This document shows positions 36,408 through 45,567 of a stretch of 64,000 nt of DNA, in pieces (within the stretch, counting starts at the first letter, position 1; each line of letters opens with the position of its first letter). Origin of the DNA: Curvibacter sp. GWA2_64_110 (lineage in GTDB: Bacteria; Pseudomonadota; Gammaproteobacteria; Burkholderiales; Burkholderiaceae_C). Where the stretch lies: contig MGPC01000003.1 of NCBI GenBank assembly GCA_001797315.1, positions 62,001 through 126,000 of the forward strand, given 5' to 3'. Both the position numbers and the translations under genes were made by a program. The notes under the pieces were generated by a model. The model was not told the DNA's origin. It did not search any database and was given only the letters and a program-made list of their open reading frames with translations.

Positions 36408-37571
36408 ATGAACCTCGATCTGCTGACGGTACTCTGGGTCACGCTGCTCATCACCTTTCTGCTGGCGACGGCGGTGCTGGCCGTGGCCTGGCTGGGTCGG
36501 GCCGATGACGGCCTGGTCACCTGGGGCTGGGCGCTGCTGTTCAATGGGGGCGCCAACCTGGCGTTCGTACTGCGCCTGGCGGAGTGGCCGGCCACCTCCA
36601 TCGTTGTCTCCAGCGTCCTGACCTCGGCCGCGATCGCCTTGCACATCCAGGCGCTGGTCCGGTTTCAGCGCCCGCGCGTACCCGCGCCGCCGGTGGCGCT
36701 GGTTTGGGCGCCGCTGCCGCTGATGCTGGTCCTGAGCCTGGCGCTGGTGGAGCGGCATCAGCTGCGTTCGGTGCTCAATTCGTCGGTCTGGTGTTTCCAG
36801 ATGGCCACGCTGGCCTGGCTGGCCTGGAGCCCGCGGCTGAGCGGCCCGCGCGAGTACGGGCGCCAGCTGCTGGCGCTGAGCGCGGGGGGCCTGATGCTGG
36901 TGTTTGCCTACCGGGTCGGGCTGTTCATCGTCGCCGACGAGTGGGGCGACCCCTTGGTGGTGCCGCCGCGCATCCAGGCCGCCAGCTATCTGGTGGGTCA
37001 CGCAGCCATCCTGCTGAGCACCATCGGCTACATCCTGCTGCAGAAGGAGCGCGCCTATGAACTGCTGCGCCAGCAGGCAACCCGCGATCCGCTGACCGGC
37101 GCCGCCAACCGCCGCACCCTGATGGAGCAGCTCGAGCGCAGCGTGTCGATTGCCGCGCGCAACCGGCAGCCTTTGGCCTTGCTGATGATCGACATCGATT
37201 TTTTCAAGAAGGTCAACGACAACTACGGCCATCAGGCCGGTGACGTCGTGCTGTGCGAACTGGTCCGGCGCATCGAGGGGCGTGTGCGCCAGCACGATGT
37301 GCTGGCGCGCTTCGGTGGCGAGGAGTTCGTGGTGGTGCTGCCGGCGACGGACGCCGTCGGCGCCCGCGTGGTGGCGGAGGACATCTGCCGTGCCATCCAG
37401 GAGCGGCCGTTCGTTGTCGAGGGGCAGGCGCTTCCGGTCACGGTCAGCGTGGGGGTTCATGCCCGGGTGCCCGAGGCCGGGCCGCAGGTGGCGGGCCAGA
37501 TGGTGGCCATCTGTGACCAGGCCATGTACACGGCCAAGCAGAATGGCCGCAATCGGGTGGAACTGCTCTGA
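36408..37571 (+). CDS. Membrane-bound diguanylate cyclase (GGDEF)
   Basis: 387-residue enzyme making cyclic di-GMP. Seven hydrophobic helices cover residues 1-205; a short linker then leads to the GGDEF domain starting ATRDPLTGAANRRTLMEQLE. The active loop is GGEEF at 303-307, and an intact inhibitory site RQHD (294-297) lies five residues before it, so product feedback is likely. Substrate contacts DIDFFKKVNDNYGHQAGD are present. No EAL domain. Stands alone between aacS and the convergent LysR gene. Confidence 0.93.
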   Translation: MNLDLLTVLWVTLLITFLLATAVLAVAWLGRADDGLVTWGWALLFNGGANLAFVLRLAEWPATSIVVSSVLTSAAIALHIQALVRFQRPRVPAPPVALVWAPLPLMLVLSLALVERHQLRSVLNSSVWCFQMATLAWLAWSPRLSGPREYGRQLLALSAGGLMLVFAYRVGLFIVADEWGDPLVVPPRIQAASYLVGHAAILLSTIGYILLQKERAYELLRQQATRDPLTGAANRRTLMEQLERSVSIAARNRQPLALLMIDIDFFKKVNDNYGHQAGDVVLCELVRRIEGRVRQHDVLARFGGEEFVVVLPATDAVGARVVAEDICRAIQERPFVVEGQALPVTVSVGVHARVPEAGPQVAGQMVAICDQAMYTAKQNGRNRVELL

Positions 37572-37577
37572 GCGCGC

Positions 37578-38477
37578 TCAACCGGCCGCGCTGCGTTGCA
37601 GCCAGGCTGAAAATGCCGCCAGCGCCGGCCGCGGCTCGCCGCGCTCGGGCATGACCAGGTAGTAGGTGCGTCCGCTCTTCAACGGTCGCGGGCAGGGCAT
37701 CACCAGTTCGCCGCGCGCCAGCTCCGGCTCGATCAGCAGACGCGGCACCAGCGCCACGCCCAGGCCGTGGGTGGCGGCGGCAGCCGTCAGCGAGTAGAGC
37801 TCGTAGCGCGGGCCGGACAGGGCGAATGGTGCCTCCGCCCCCATGGCCTCGAACCACTGGCGCCAGGCTTCGGGCCGCGTGCTTTGCTGCAGCAGCGGCA
37901 GGCGCGCCAGGTCGGACGGCTGCAGCCGTTTGCGTGCGCCTAGCAGGGCGGGCGCGCAGACCGGCACCACTTCCTCCTCGATCAGTGCCAGTGCGCGCGT
38001 GCCGGCCCAGTTGGCGACCTGCTCCGGCGTGCCGGAATAGAGCGCGGCGTCGAAGCCGGTGTCGGCAAACAGGAAGGGGCGGGTACGCGTTTCGATGTGA
38101 ACCACCAGTTCCGGGTGTTGCGCGGCGAGCCGGGGCAGGCGCGGCAGCAGCCAGCGGGTGGCGAAGGTCGGCACCGCCGCCAGCGCAATCGTGCCGGCCG
38201 TGCCCTGGCGCGACATGGCCTCCAGCGTGTCGCGTTCCAGCGCCTGCAGGCGCGGTGCGATCTGACGCGCGTAGTCGGCACCGGCCGGGGTGAGCGCCAC
38301 GCCGTGGCGCGTGCGCCGGAACAGCGCGATGCCGAGGAATTCCTCCAGCGCACCGATCTGGCGCGATACCGCGCTTTGCGTCAGTGCCAGCTCCTGCGCG
38401 GCACGCGTGTAGCTTTCGTGGCGGGCGGCGGCGTCAAAGCAGGCCAGGGCTTGCAGCGAGGGAATCTTACGGCGCAT
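37578..38477 (-). CDS. LysR family regulator (GcvA/GcdR-like)
   Basis: 299-residue LysR regulator of the GcvA subgroup. The helix-turn-helix is LQALACFDAAARHESYTRAAQELALTQSAVSRQI, the effector domain begins near residue 90 (GTIALAAVPTFATRWLLPRL). Divergent from glutaryl-CoA dehydrogenase with 181 bp between, the arrangement known for GcdR regulators that control gcdH. An ATT-N4-AAAAT-type dyad near 38567-38580 is a possible binding site. Confidence 0.88.
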   Translation of the reverse strand: MRRKIPSLQALACFDAAARHESYTRAAQELALTQSAVSRQIGALEEFLGIALFRRTRHGVALTPAGADYARQIAPRLQALERDTLEAMSRQGTAGTIALAAVPTFATRWLLPRLPRLAAQHPELVVHIETRTRPFLFADTGFDAALYSGTPEQVANWAGTRALALIEEEVVPVCAPALLGARKRLQPSDLARLPLLQQSTRPEAWRQWFEAMGAEAPFALSGPRYELYSLTAAAATHGLGVALVPRLLIEPELARGELVMPCPRPLKSGRTYYLVMPERGEPRPALAAFSAWLQRSAAG

Positions 38478-38658
38478 GGTGTGCCAAATATACACAACTC
38501 ATGGCTTGTTGGTGCGATCATTCAGAGTGAGAAAAGTGGCAGAGCCAGTTGCCGGCTTGGCTTATAGATTCTGAAAAATCATATCTGAGTGCAAATTTCT
38601 CGTTTGCCCTGGGTGCCAATGGCCCGTACCATGACGTCAACTTTCTGGAGAACCTTTC

Positions 38659-39855
38659 ATGGCCAACGCCGCTTTTCAATGGAACGACCCCTTCTTGCTC
38701 GACCAGCAGCTCAGCGATGACGAGCGCATGGTGCGCGATGCCGCCGCCGCCTACTGCCAGGACAAGCTGGCCACGCGCGTGCTGGACGCCTTCCGCCACG
38801 AGAAGACCGATCCCACCATCTTCCGCGAGATGGGCGAACTGGGCCTGCTCGGCCCCACCATCCCCGAGCAGTACGGCGGCCCGGGCCTGAACTACGTGGC
38901 CTATGGCTTGATCGCCCGTGAAGTCGAGCGTGTCGATTCCGGCTACCGCTCGATGATGAGTGTGCAGTCCTCGCTGGTGATGGTGCCGATCTTCGAATTC
39001 GGCTCGGAAGCGCAGAAGCAGAAGTATTTGCCCAAGCTGGCGACCGGCGAGTGGATCGGCTGCTTCGGCCTGACCGAGCCCGACCACGGATCGGACCCCA
39101 ATTCCATGGCCACGCGCGCCTACAAGACCGACGGCGGCTACCGCATGGTGGGCAACAAGATGTGGATCTCCAACAGCCCGATCGCCGACGTCTTTGTGGT
39201 CTGGGCACGCGAGGTGAGCGAAGGCGGTCAGGTCGGTCCGATCCGCGGCTTTGTGCTGGAGAAGGGCATGAAGGGCCTCTCGGCGCCGGCAGTGCACGGC
39301 AAGGTGGGTTTGCGCGCGTCGATTACCGGCGAGATCGTGATGGACAACGTGTTCTGCCCGGAAGAAAACGCCTTCCCCGAAGTGCAGGGCCTGAAAGGTC
39401 CCTTCACCTGCCTGAACTCGGCGCGCTACGGCATCGCCTGGGGCGCCCTGGGTGCGGCCGAGGACTGCTGGTTCCGTTCACGCCAGTACGTGCTGGACCG
39501 CAAGCAGTTCGGCCGCCCGCTCGCCGCCAACCAGCTGATCCAGAAGAAGCTGGCCGACATGCAGACCGAAATTTCGCTCGGTCTGCAGGGCTGCCTGCGC
39601 CTGGGCCGCATGAAGGATGAAGGCACCGCCGCGGTGGAGATCACCTCCATCCTCAAACGCAACTCCTGCGGCAAGGCGCTCGACATCGCGCGTTTGGCGC
39701 GTGACATGATGGGCGGCAACGGTATCTCCGACGAGTTCGGCGTGGCGCGTCACTTGGTCAACCTCGAGGTGGTCAACACCTACGAGGGCACGCATGACAT
39801 CCATGCGCTGATCCTGGGTCGGGCGCAGACCGGCATTGCCGCGTTTGCCAACTGA
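38659..39855 (+). CDS. gcdH: Glutaryl-CoA dehydrogenase
   Basis: 398-residue FAD acyl-CoA dehydrogenase that oxidises and decarboxylates glutaryl-CoA to crotonyl-CoA in lysine, tryptophan and aromatic degradation. Family marks: [34 protein letters not shown], and catalytic Glu376 in [17 protein letters not shown]. The Arg in the substrate pocket region ([18 protein letters not shown]) fits glutaryl rather than butyryl substrates. Partnered by the divergent LysR gene and the CoA-transferase downstream. Confidence 0.94.
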   Translation: MANAAFQWNDPFLLDQQLSDDERMVRDAAAAYCQDKLATRVLDAFRHEKTDPTIFREMGELGLLGPTIPEQYGGPGLNYVAYGLIAREVERVDSGYRSMMSVQSSLVMVPIFEFGSEAQKQKYLPKLATGEWIGCFGLTEPDHGSDPNSMATRAYKTDGGYRMVGNKMWISNSPIADVFVVWAREVSEGGQVGPIRGFVLEKGMKGLSAPAVHGKVGLRASITGEIVMDNVFCPEENAFPEVQGLKGPFTCLNSARYGIAWGALGAAEDCWFRSRQYVLDRKQFGRPLAANQLIQKKLADMQTEISLGLQGCLRLGRMKDEGTAAVEITSILKRNSCGKALDIARLARDMMGGNGISDEFGVARHLVNLEVVNTYEGTHDIHALILGRAQTGIAAFAN

Positions 39856-39890
39856 AGGTATTGTTCCGCGGGTTTCTTTCGGGGGTTTGT

Positions 39891-39976
39891 GGTGGCTGAA
39901 AGGGGGCGGGGGCGGCGGCCTCATAGGCGCTGCGCTTTGCCAAATCGGCCACCACCCCAGCCCCCTTTCAGCAGCC
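39891..39976. repeat. Hairpin element 1 of an inverted pair (shared 32-nt core)
   Basis: An imperfect long stem: CTGAAAGGGGGC on the left pairs with GCCCCCTTTCAG on the right, with extra pairs either side. The loop holds a 32-nt core at 39919-39950 beginning CCTCATAGGCGC. The core reappears as an exact reverse complement in element 2, while the stems of the two elements are unrelated. Confidence 0.85.
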
Positions 39977-40017
39977 AAGGTATTGGGCGTACCGCCGACA
40001 ATCAATTTCCTTTCTCG

Positions 40018-40091
40018 CCACCCAGGGGATGCCCGGGGGCCGATTTGGCAAAGCGCAGCGCCTATGAGGCCCTCGGGCATCCCCTGGGTGG
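40018..40091. repeat. Hairpin element 2 of an inverted pair (shared 32-nt core)
   Basis: A perfect 18-bp stem, CCACCCAGGGGATGCCCG (40018-40035) with its complement at 40074-40091. The 38-nt loop contains the 32-nt core (40038-40069), identical to the reverse complement of 39919-39950. The element ends 40 bp before the CoA-transferase start. Confidence 0.9.
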
Positions 40092-40131
40092 CAGGCGAAG
40101 CAGCCGTGTTTGACGTTTGAAAGAAAACAGC

Positions 40132-41382
40132 ATGAATAACAAACCCGCAGCCCTGCCGCACATCAAGGTGCTGGATCTCTCCCGCGTGCTGGCCGGCCCC
40201 TGGTGCACCCAGATCCTGGCCGACCTCGGCGCCGACGTGGTCAAGGTCGAGCGCCCCGGCGCCGGCGACGATACGCGCCACTGGGGCCCGCCCTTCCTCA
40301 AGGATGCGCAGGGCAACGACACCGAGCACGCGGCTTATTACACCTGTGCCAACCGCAACAAGCGCTCCATCACGGTCGACCTGGCCAAGCCCGAAGGCCA
40401 GGCGCTGATCCGGCAGATGGCAGAGCAGAGCGACGTGCTGGTGGAGAACTTCAAGGTCGGCGGGCTGGCGCACTACGGGCTGGATTACGAAAGCCTGAAA
40501 GCCATCAACCCGCGCCTGATCTACTGCTCGGTGACCGGCTTCGGTCAGGACGGGCCGTATGCCGAGCGCGCCGGCTATGACCTGATGATTCAGGCCATGA
40601 GCGGCATGATGAGCATCACCGGCCGCCCGGACAACGTGCCCGGCGGTGGCCCGCAGCGTGTGGGCGTGGCGCTGACCGACATCTTCACCGGCGTCTATGC
40701 CGCTACCGCTATCTTGGCCGCGCTCGAAGTGCGGCATCGCACCGGTGAGGGCCAGCACATCGACATGTCACTGCTGGATGTCGGCATGGCCATTCTGGCC
40801 AACCAGGCCGGCGGTTTTCTCAACACCGGCAAGGTGCCGATGCGCCAGGGCAACAGCCACCCGAGCCTGGTCCCGTACCAGGACTTCCCCACGAAAGACG
40901 GCGCCATGCTGCTGGCCATTGGCAACGACGGCCAGTTCGCGCGCTTCTGTGCCGCCGCCGGCCGGCCCGAATGGGCGGCGGATGCGCGCTTTGCCAGCAA
41001 CACGAAGCGCGTCACGCATCGCGAGGTGCTGGTGCCGCTGATGGCAGACGTCACGCGCACGCGCAGCACCGCCGAATGGGTGGCCTTGCTGGAAGACAAG
41101 GCCGTGCCTTGCGGCCCGATCAACGACATCGGCCAGGGTTTTGCCGACGCCCAGGTGCAGGCCCGCGGCTTGGCATTGAATCAGCCTTGCAGCCCCGTCG
41201 CACAAGCGCAGACAGCTATCAAGTCAATAGCGAGCGTGGCCAGTCCGCTGCGGCTGCAGGCCACGCCGCCGGTGCTGCGCCGCGCGCCGCCGGCCTTGGG
41301 CGAGCACACCGACGAGGTGCTGGCCGAGCTGGGGCTGGATGCGGCGCGCATCGCGGCGCTGCATCAGGCCGGGGTGGTGTAG
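40132..41382 (+). CDS. CaiB/BaiF CoA-transferase (glutarate CoA-transferase type)
   Basis: 416-residue class III CoA-transferase. N-terminal IKVLDLSRVLAGPWCTQILADLGADVVKVERP; catalytic Asp150 in AGYDLMIQAMSG; GEGQHIDMSLLD near residue 205. Following gcdH and with a divergent LysR gene, it likely activates glutarate with a CoA from succinyl-CoA (GcdG type). Residues about 357-368 (AQAQTAIKSIAS) are encoded by a short palindromic repeat and may be an insertion. No strong Shine-Dalgarno sequence is seen; the double hairpin lies just upstream. Confidence 0.9.
   Translation: MNNKPAALPHIKVLDLSRVLAGPWCTQILADLGADVVKVERPGAGDDTRHWGPPFLKDAQGNDTEHAAYYTCANRNKRSITVDLAKPEGQALIRQMAEQSDVLVENFKVGGLAHYGLDYESLKAINPRLIYCSVTGFGQDGPYAERAGYDLMIQAMSGMMSITGRPDNVPGGGPQRVGVALTDIFTGVYAATAILAALEVRHRTGEGQHIDMSLLDVGMAILANQAGGFLNTGKVPMRQGNSHPSLVPYQDFPTKDGAMLLAIGNDGQFARFCAAAGRPEWAADARFASNTKRVTHREVLVPLMADVTRTRSTAEWVALLEDKAVPCGPINDIGQGFADAQVQARGLALNQPCSPVAQAQTAIKSIASVASPLRLQATPPVLRRAPPALGEHTDEVLAELGLDAARIAALHQAGVV
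41201..41233 (-). repeat. Palindromic repeat inside CoA-transferase gene
   Basis: Contains ACAAGCGC and the hairpin GCTAT-N7-ATAGC (41215-41231). On the reverse strand it resembles the element at 34939-34985 (TTGATAGCTG...GCGCTTGT). The frame remains open. Confidence 0.6.
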
Positions 41383-41503
41383 GCCCTGTTCACGCCAGCT
41401 AGGGAATTCACGGTCTTGCCGGGTCGCCTGGGTGACCTGCATGATGTGCGGGCCTGCCAATAATGGGGCTGGATCCGTGCACAGAAGAACCCAGGAGACC
41501 GTC

Positions 41504-42499
41504 ATGAATGAATTCCCCCGCCGCCAAGTGAGCCGGCGTCAGCTGCTGGCCGGTGCCGCAGCCCTCGCCGCGCCGGCCATCGTCAGTTCGTCCGCGCTGG
41601 CGCAGGACAAATTCCCGAACCGCCCCATCACCCTGATCGCCCCCTGGCCGACCGGCGGCAGCAGCGATGCCGTGATGCGCGCCTTTGCCGAGAGTGCCGG
41701 CCGCGCGCTGGGCGGCACCGTCATCGTGGAGAACAAGCCGGGTGTCGGCGGCACGCTGGGCGCCACCGCCATGCTGAACGCCAAACCCGACGGCTACACG
41801 CTCACGCAGCTGCCGCTGGGCATCTACCGCCTGCCGCACATGCAGAAGATGCCGTTCGATCCGGTCAAGGACCTGACGCACATCGTCTGCCTGACGGGCT
41901 ACACCTTCGGCCTGGCCGCCACCATGGACGCGCCGTACAAGAGCCTGAAGGAGATGGTGGCCTACGCCAAGGCGAATCCGGGCAAGGTGGCCTATGGCCA
42001 CACCGGCACCGGCACCACGCCGCACCTGGCGATCGAGGAATTCGCCGCCAAGGCCGGCATCGAGCTGACCGACATTCCGTTCAAGGGCTCGGCCGAGATC
42101 ATGCAGTCCATCCTGGGCGGCCACATCCAGCTCATGAGCGGCACCACCGAGTTCGCGCCGCATGTGAGGGCCGGCAAGCTGCGCCTGCTGGCCACGCTGG
42201 GGCGCGAGCGCAACAAGGCCTTTCCCGATGTGCCGACCGTCAAGGAAAGCGGCTGGGACACGGTGAGCGAGTCGCCGTTCGGCATTGGCGGGCCGAAGAA
42301 CATGGACCCGGCCATCGTGAAGATCCTGCACGACGCCTTCAGGAAGACGCTGGAAGACCCGAAGGTGCTGGAGACGCTCGACAAGTTCTACCAGCCGGTG
42401 ATCTACATGAACACCGCCGACTACACCGCCTATGCGGCGCGCACCTTCGCGGCCGAGAAGGCCACCATCGACCGGCTCAAGGCAGCGAAGAAAATCTGA
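41504..42499 (+). CDS. Bug/TctC family periplasmic receptor
   Basis: 331-residue tripartite tricarboxylate-type solute receptor, a family hugely expanded in Burkholderiales. A Tat-like leader RRQVSRRQLLAGAAALAAPAI precedes the mature KFPNRPITLIAPWPTGGSSDAVMR. Further marks are VENKPGVGGTLGA and FKGSAEIMQSILGGHIQLM. AGGAG lies before the ATG. No TctAB membrane genes are nearby, as is common for Bug orphans; the position after the gcd genes hints at a dicarboxylate such as glutarate, unproven. Confidence 0.9.
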   Translation: MNEFPRRQVSRRQLLAGAAALAAPAIVSSSALAQDKFPNRPITLIAPWPTGGSSDAVMRAFAESAGRALGGTVIVENKPGVGGTLGATAMLNAKPDGYTLTQLPLGIYRLPHMQKMPFDPVKDLTHIVCLTGYTFGLAATMDAPYKSLKEMVAYAKANPGKVAYGHTGTGTTPHLAIEEFAAKAGIELTDIPFKGSAEIMQSILGGHIQLMSGTTEFAPHVRAGKLRLLATLGRERNKAFPDVPTVKESGWDTVSESPFGIGGPKNMDPAIVKILHDAFRKTLEDPKVLETLDKFYQPVIYMNTADYTAYAARTFAAEKATIDRLKAAKKI

Positions 42500-42585
42500 G
42501 CGGTCCGCGCGTGCTGCGGGTCAGGCGCCCTCGGGCCTGATCTGGGCTCGTGCGATCGCCGGTTGCCAGTCAGAGTGACAGGGGT

Positions 42586-43488
42586 TCAGCCGGGCTTGCG
42601 GTTGACCAGCACGATACCACCGGCCACCAGCGCCAGCGCGGTCAGCAAGGTGGGGGTGACTGGCTCACGCAGCCAGAGCGTGCCGAACAGCAGCGCGAAC
42701 ATCGGCGTGAGAAAGACGAAGACCGAGATCTTGGTGGCCGGGTAGCGCCCCAGCATCCACATCCACGCCAGGTAGCTGGCAAAAGCGCCCACCACCGTTT
42801 GCAGCACGAGCGAGGTGGCGGCAAAGGGACTGAACTGCCAGGTCCAGGCCTCACCCAGCGCGAGCGACAGCAGCGGCAGGGTGGCGGCACTGACGGCTAC
42901 CTGGTAGAACAACAGCTTTTCAGCCGAGGCCCGGGCCAGGGCGCTGGCGCGGATGGTGACGGTGGTCAGTCCCCAGGACAGGCCGGCGGCCAACGCCAGT
43001 GCATCGCCCAGTAACTGCCGCTCCGAGGCCGGCGTGACAAAACTTTCGCGCACGGCGAACACCAGGGCGCAAAAGGCCAGCAGCAGGCCCAGCCACTGCA
43101 GCGGACGCAAGCGCTCGGCGCGCACCAGCAGCGGCAGCAGCAGCGCAACCCAGAACGGCGAGGTATAGAGGAACACCGTCAGGCGCGAGGCCGTGGTGAA
43201 CTGCAGGCCGATGTAGAGGCAGGCGAACTCGCCGGCAAACAGCGCACCCGCCAGCAGACCGGGCCAGAGTGTGCCGTCGCGCACCAGCAGGGACACGCCG
43301 CGCCAGCGGCACCACAGCATCAGCAACCCGGTGGCGCCCACAAAGCGCACGCCGGCCTGGAACACCGGCGGCAGTTCCGGCAGGGTGGCCTTGACCAGCA
43401 CCTGCTGGAAGCCCCAGAACAGGCAGCAGACCAGCAGAATGGCGGCAGCCACGCCGTCGAGGTGTTCCTTGCGCGTGGACGGACTCAT
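42586..43488 (-). CDS. EamA/DMT family transporter
   Basis: 300-residue inner-membrane protein with ten helices in two EamA repeats: ILLVCCLFWGFQQVLVKA, then FTTASRLTVFLYTSPFWVALLLPLL, and in the second half SYLAWMWMLGRYPATKISVFVFLTPMFALLFGTLWLREP. The ATG at 43488 is preferred over an upstream TTG. Substrate unknown. A GC-rich repeat lies on its 5' side. Confidence 0.88.
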   Translation of the reverse strand: MSPSTRKEHLDGVAAAILLVCCLFWGFQQVLVKATLPELPPVFQAGVRFVGATGLLMLWCRWRGVSLLVRDGTLWPGLLAGALFAGEFACLYIGLQFTTASRLTVFLYTSPFWVALLLPLLVRAERLRPLQWLGLLLAFCALVFAVRESFVTPASERQLLGDALALAAGLSWGLTTVTIRASALARASAEKLLFYQVAVSAATLPLLSLALGEAWTWQFSPFAATSLVLQTVVGAFASYLAWMWMLGRYPATKISVFVFLTPMFALLFGTLWLREPVTPTLLTALALVAGGIVLVNRKPG

Positions 43489-43552
43489 CTCAGCCAACCA
43501 CGGTGCATCGTGCAACCAGAAATGTATGTATGAAGCGATTCAACCGGGAAAC

Positions 43553-43640
43553 GCCGTGGAACCGGCTCCGCCGGGCCACTGGCGTTGCCCCCTGCAAGGG
43601 GGGTGGCGTAGCGACACGCAGTGCGCGCAGCCTGGGGGTG
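43553..43640. repeat. GC-rich dispersed repeat (copy D)
   Basis: About 88 bp between the DMT transporter and the flavin reductase. Shares GGAACCGGCT, GCCGGGCC and CTGGCG blocks with the reverse strand of 12395-12510, and has a CCCCCTGCAAGGGGG hairpin in the middle. Confidence 0.7.
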
Positions 43641-43647
43641 TACCACC

Positions 43648-44166
43648 TCACAGCGGATGCTCGGCATAGAACTTGCCGCCGTGGTACAGCAGCGGCGAGG
43701 CATTGGGACGGTGTGCGCAGCGCTCCACCTCGCCGACAAAGATTACGTGGTCGCCTTCTTCATAACGGCTGCGGTTGAAGCACTCGAAGGTGGCGGCCGC
43801 GCCGGCCAGCAGCGGTGCGCCACCATGCCCTTCCGAGAATTCAACCCCGGCCCAGCGGTCAATGCCTTTGGCGGCGAAGCGACGTGCCAGTTCCTGCTGT
43901 TCGGCGGCCAGGATGTTGATGGCGTAGTGCGAGCCGCTGCTGAACACCGCCATGGAAGCGGCGGCGTGCGACAGGCTCCACAGCACCAGCGGCGGATGCA
44001 GCGAGACCGAGTTGAAGGAGTTGGCCGTCAGCCCGACCAGCTTGCCATTGGCCGCGCGTGCCGTGACGATGGTCACGCCGGTGGCAAACATGCCCAGGGC
44101 GGTGCGGAATTCGGTTTGAGAAAAGCTCGGGGGGCGAGCCTGCAGGCCCGCAGAAGACAAGGACAT
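43648..44166 (-). CDS. Flavin reductase family protein
   Basis: 172-residue flavin reductase-like (HpaC/DIM6-NTAB) protein, giving reduced FMN or FAD to a partner oxygenase. Marks: RTALGMFATGVTIVTARAANGKLVGLTANSFNSVSLHPPLVLWSL near the N-terminus and FVGEVERCAHRPNASPLLYHGGKF at the end. The ATG at 44166 gives the standard length. No oxygenase gene is adjacent, so the partner is unknown. Confidence 0.9.
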   Translation of the reverse strand: MSLSSAGLQARPPSFSQTEFRTALGMFATGVTIVTARAANGKLVGLTANSFNSVSLHPPLVLWSLSHAAASMAVFSSGSHYAINILAAEQQELARRFAAKGIDRWAGVEFSEGHGGAPLLAGAAATFECFNRSRYEEGDHVIFVGEVERCAHRPNASPLLYHGGKFYAEHPL

Positions 44167-44239
44167 GGCGGCAATGTACCTGAAATCGATGCAGACCGGG
44201 CATCGCCAACGCCATGGGCCCGAGGCATAAAATTGCGCC

Positions 44240-45076
44240 ATGCGCTTTGGTTTTCGGATGTTGTCCTTGTCGCTTGCCCTGTTGGCGGCGGGTATTGCTC
44301 ACGCCGGTCGTGCGTGCGACGATTTTTATGCGCGTCTGCCCAACGTGCAGCGGGCGCTGTGCGAGCAGGCGCAACTGCAGGATTCCAAGGCCCGCAGCGT
44401 TAAAGGCCGGCCGATTTACACGCGCGACGTGCGGCCAGAAGGCGCCCGTCTGCGCGTGCTGGTCATTGGCGGCATGCACGGCGATGAGTTGTCCTCCTCC
44501 TCCGTTGCGCTGCACTGGATCCGGTTTGCGCAGGAGGCGCCGGAGCGTACGCACTGGCGCTTCATTCCGGCGCTCAACCCGGACGGGTTGTTCAACCGGC
44601 CCTCGCACCGCGTCAACGCCAACGGTGTCGACCTCAACCGCAATTTCCCCACGCCCAACTGGGAGCGCGATGCGCCGTTTTATTGGGAAAAGCGGACGCG
44701 CAAGGATCCGCGTCGCTGGCCGGGCAAGGCGCCACTGAGCGAGCCGGAATCGAAATTCCTGTACGAGGAGATGCAGCGTTTCCAGCCCAACCTGATCGTG
44801 AGCATCCACGCGCCCTACGGCGTGCTGGACTTCGACGGCCCGATTCAGCCGCCCAGCCGTCTCGGCCGGCTGTTCCTGGACCAGGTTGGCATCTTTCCGG
44901 GCTCACTCGGCAACTACGGCGGTGTGCACAAAGGCATGCCGGTCGTCACGATCGAACTGCCCAGCGCCTTGCTGACGCCACGCAATGTCGAGATCCAGCG
45001 CATGTGGCAGGACTTGCGCCAGTGGATGGGTGACACGCTGGCCGCAGACGGCACGGACGTGCCGTTGCGCCCCTGA
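44240..45076 (+). CDS. M14 family zinc carboxypeptidase (murein peptide amidase-like)
   Basis: 278-residue exported peptidase. A Sec signal peptide ends near AGIAHA (residue 22). The zinc motif is His80-x-x-Glu83 in GGMHGDE, the third ligand His is in VSIHAPYG, and the catalytic Glu is in VTIELPS. NPDGLFNRPSHRVNANGVDLNRNFPT supplies the substrate Arg/Asn residues. Resembles MpaA-type enzymes that trim cell-wall peptides, though periplasmic here. Convergent with the universal stress gene. Confidence 0.87.
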   Translation: MRFGFRMLSLSLALLAAGIAHAGRACDDFYARLPNVQRALCEQAQLQDSKARSVKGRPIYTRDVRPEGARLRVLVIGGMHGDELSSSSVALHWIRFAQEAPERTHWRFIPALNPDGLFNRPSHRVNANGVDLNRNFPTPNWERDAPFYWEKRTRKDPRRWPGKAPLSEPESKFLYEEMQRFQPNLIVSIHAPYGVLDFDGPIQPPSRLGRLFLDQVGIFPGSLGNYGGVHKGMPVVTIELPSALLTPRNVEIQRMWQDLRQWMGDTLAADGTDVPLRP

Positions 45077-45115
45077 CCCAGCCCACCCCGACCGGGGCGG
45101 GGGTGGTAAATCAGT

Positions 45116-45538
45116 TCAGCGAACCAGCAGCACCGGCACTTCGCAGTGCGCCAGCACCTGGGTGGCCACCGAGCCCATGACCAGATTGCCCAGGGCGCTG
45201 TGGCCGTGCGAACCCATCACCAGCAAGTCGTACTTGCCGGATTCGGCCATCTTGGCAATGGTCTCGCCGGCATGACCGACTTTCCAGACGCTCTTGGCAT
45301 CGACGCCATGACGCGTGAGGAACTTGGATACCGGGCTGAGCACCTTCTCAGCTTCCTCGGAATAGTATTTGTCCACGATTTCCTTGCCGACAGCGGCACG
45401 TGCGCGGGGCGGCAGCGTCGGCTGGACGGTGAGGATGGTGTACTGGTTGGCGGCGGTGAACAACTCGTCGTGGGTTGTCAGGTAAGCCAACATTTTTTTG
45501 GTGTACTCACTGCCGTCGACGGCCAGAAGAATTTTCAT
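45116..45538 (-). CDS. Universal stress protein (UspA family)
   Basis: 140-residue single-domain Usp. Starts MKILLAVDGSEYTKKML, and the nucleotide motif is GSHGHSALGNLVMGSVATQVLAHCEVPVLLV (the ATP-binding G-x2-G-x9-G-S pattern), so it is of the ATP-binding UspFG-like kind. GGAG precedes the ATG. Monocistronic; stress role inferred from family. Confidence 0.93.
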   Translation of the reverse strand: MKILLAVDGSEYTKKMLAYLTTHDELFTAANQYTILTVQPTLPPRARAAVGKEIVDKYYSEEAEKVLSPVSKFLTRHGVDAKSVWKVGHAGETIAKMAESGKYDLLVMGSHGHSALGNLVMGSVATQVLAHCEVPVLLVR

Positions 45539-45567
45539 GGTCAGCTCCTCGTTTTCAAAACAGTAGT

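Noticed and set aside
43521..43536. AATGTATGTATGAAGC, resembling one arm of the AcrR-type operator, near the DMT transporter start
   Set aside because: Only one half-site is present and no second arm follows at the right distance.
45083..45107. CCACCCC...GGGGTGG hairpin between the M14 peptidase and universal stress genes as a terminator
   Set aside because: Stem is present but neither strand has a U-run; evidence is too weak.
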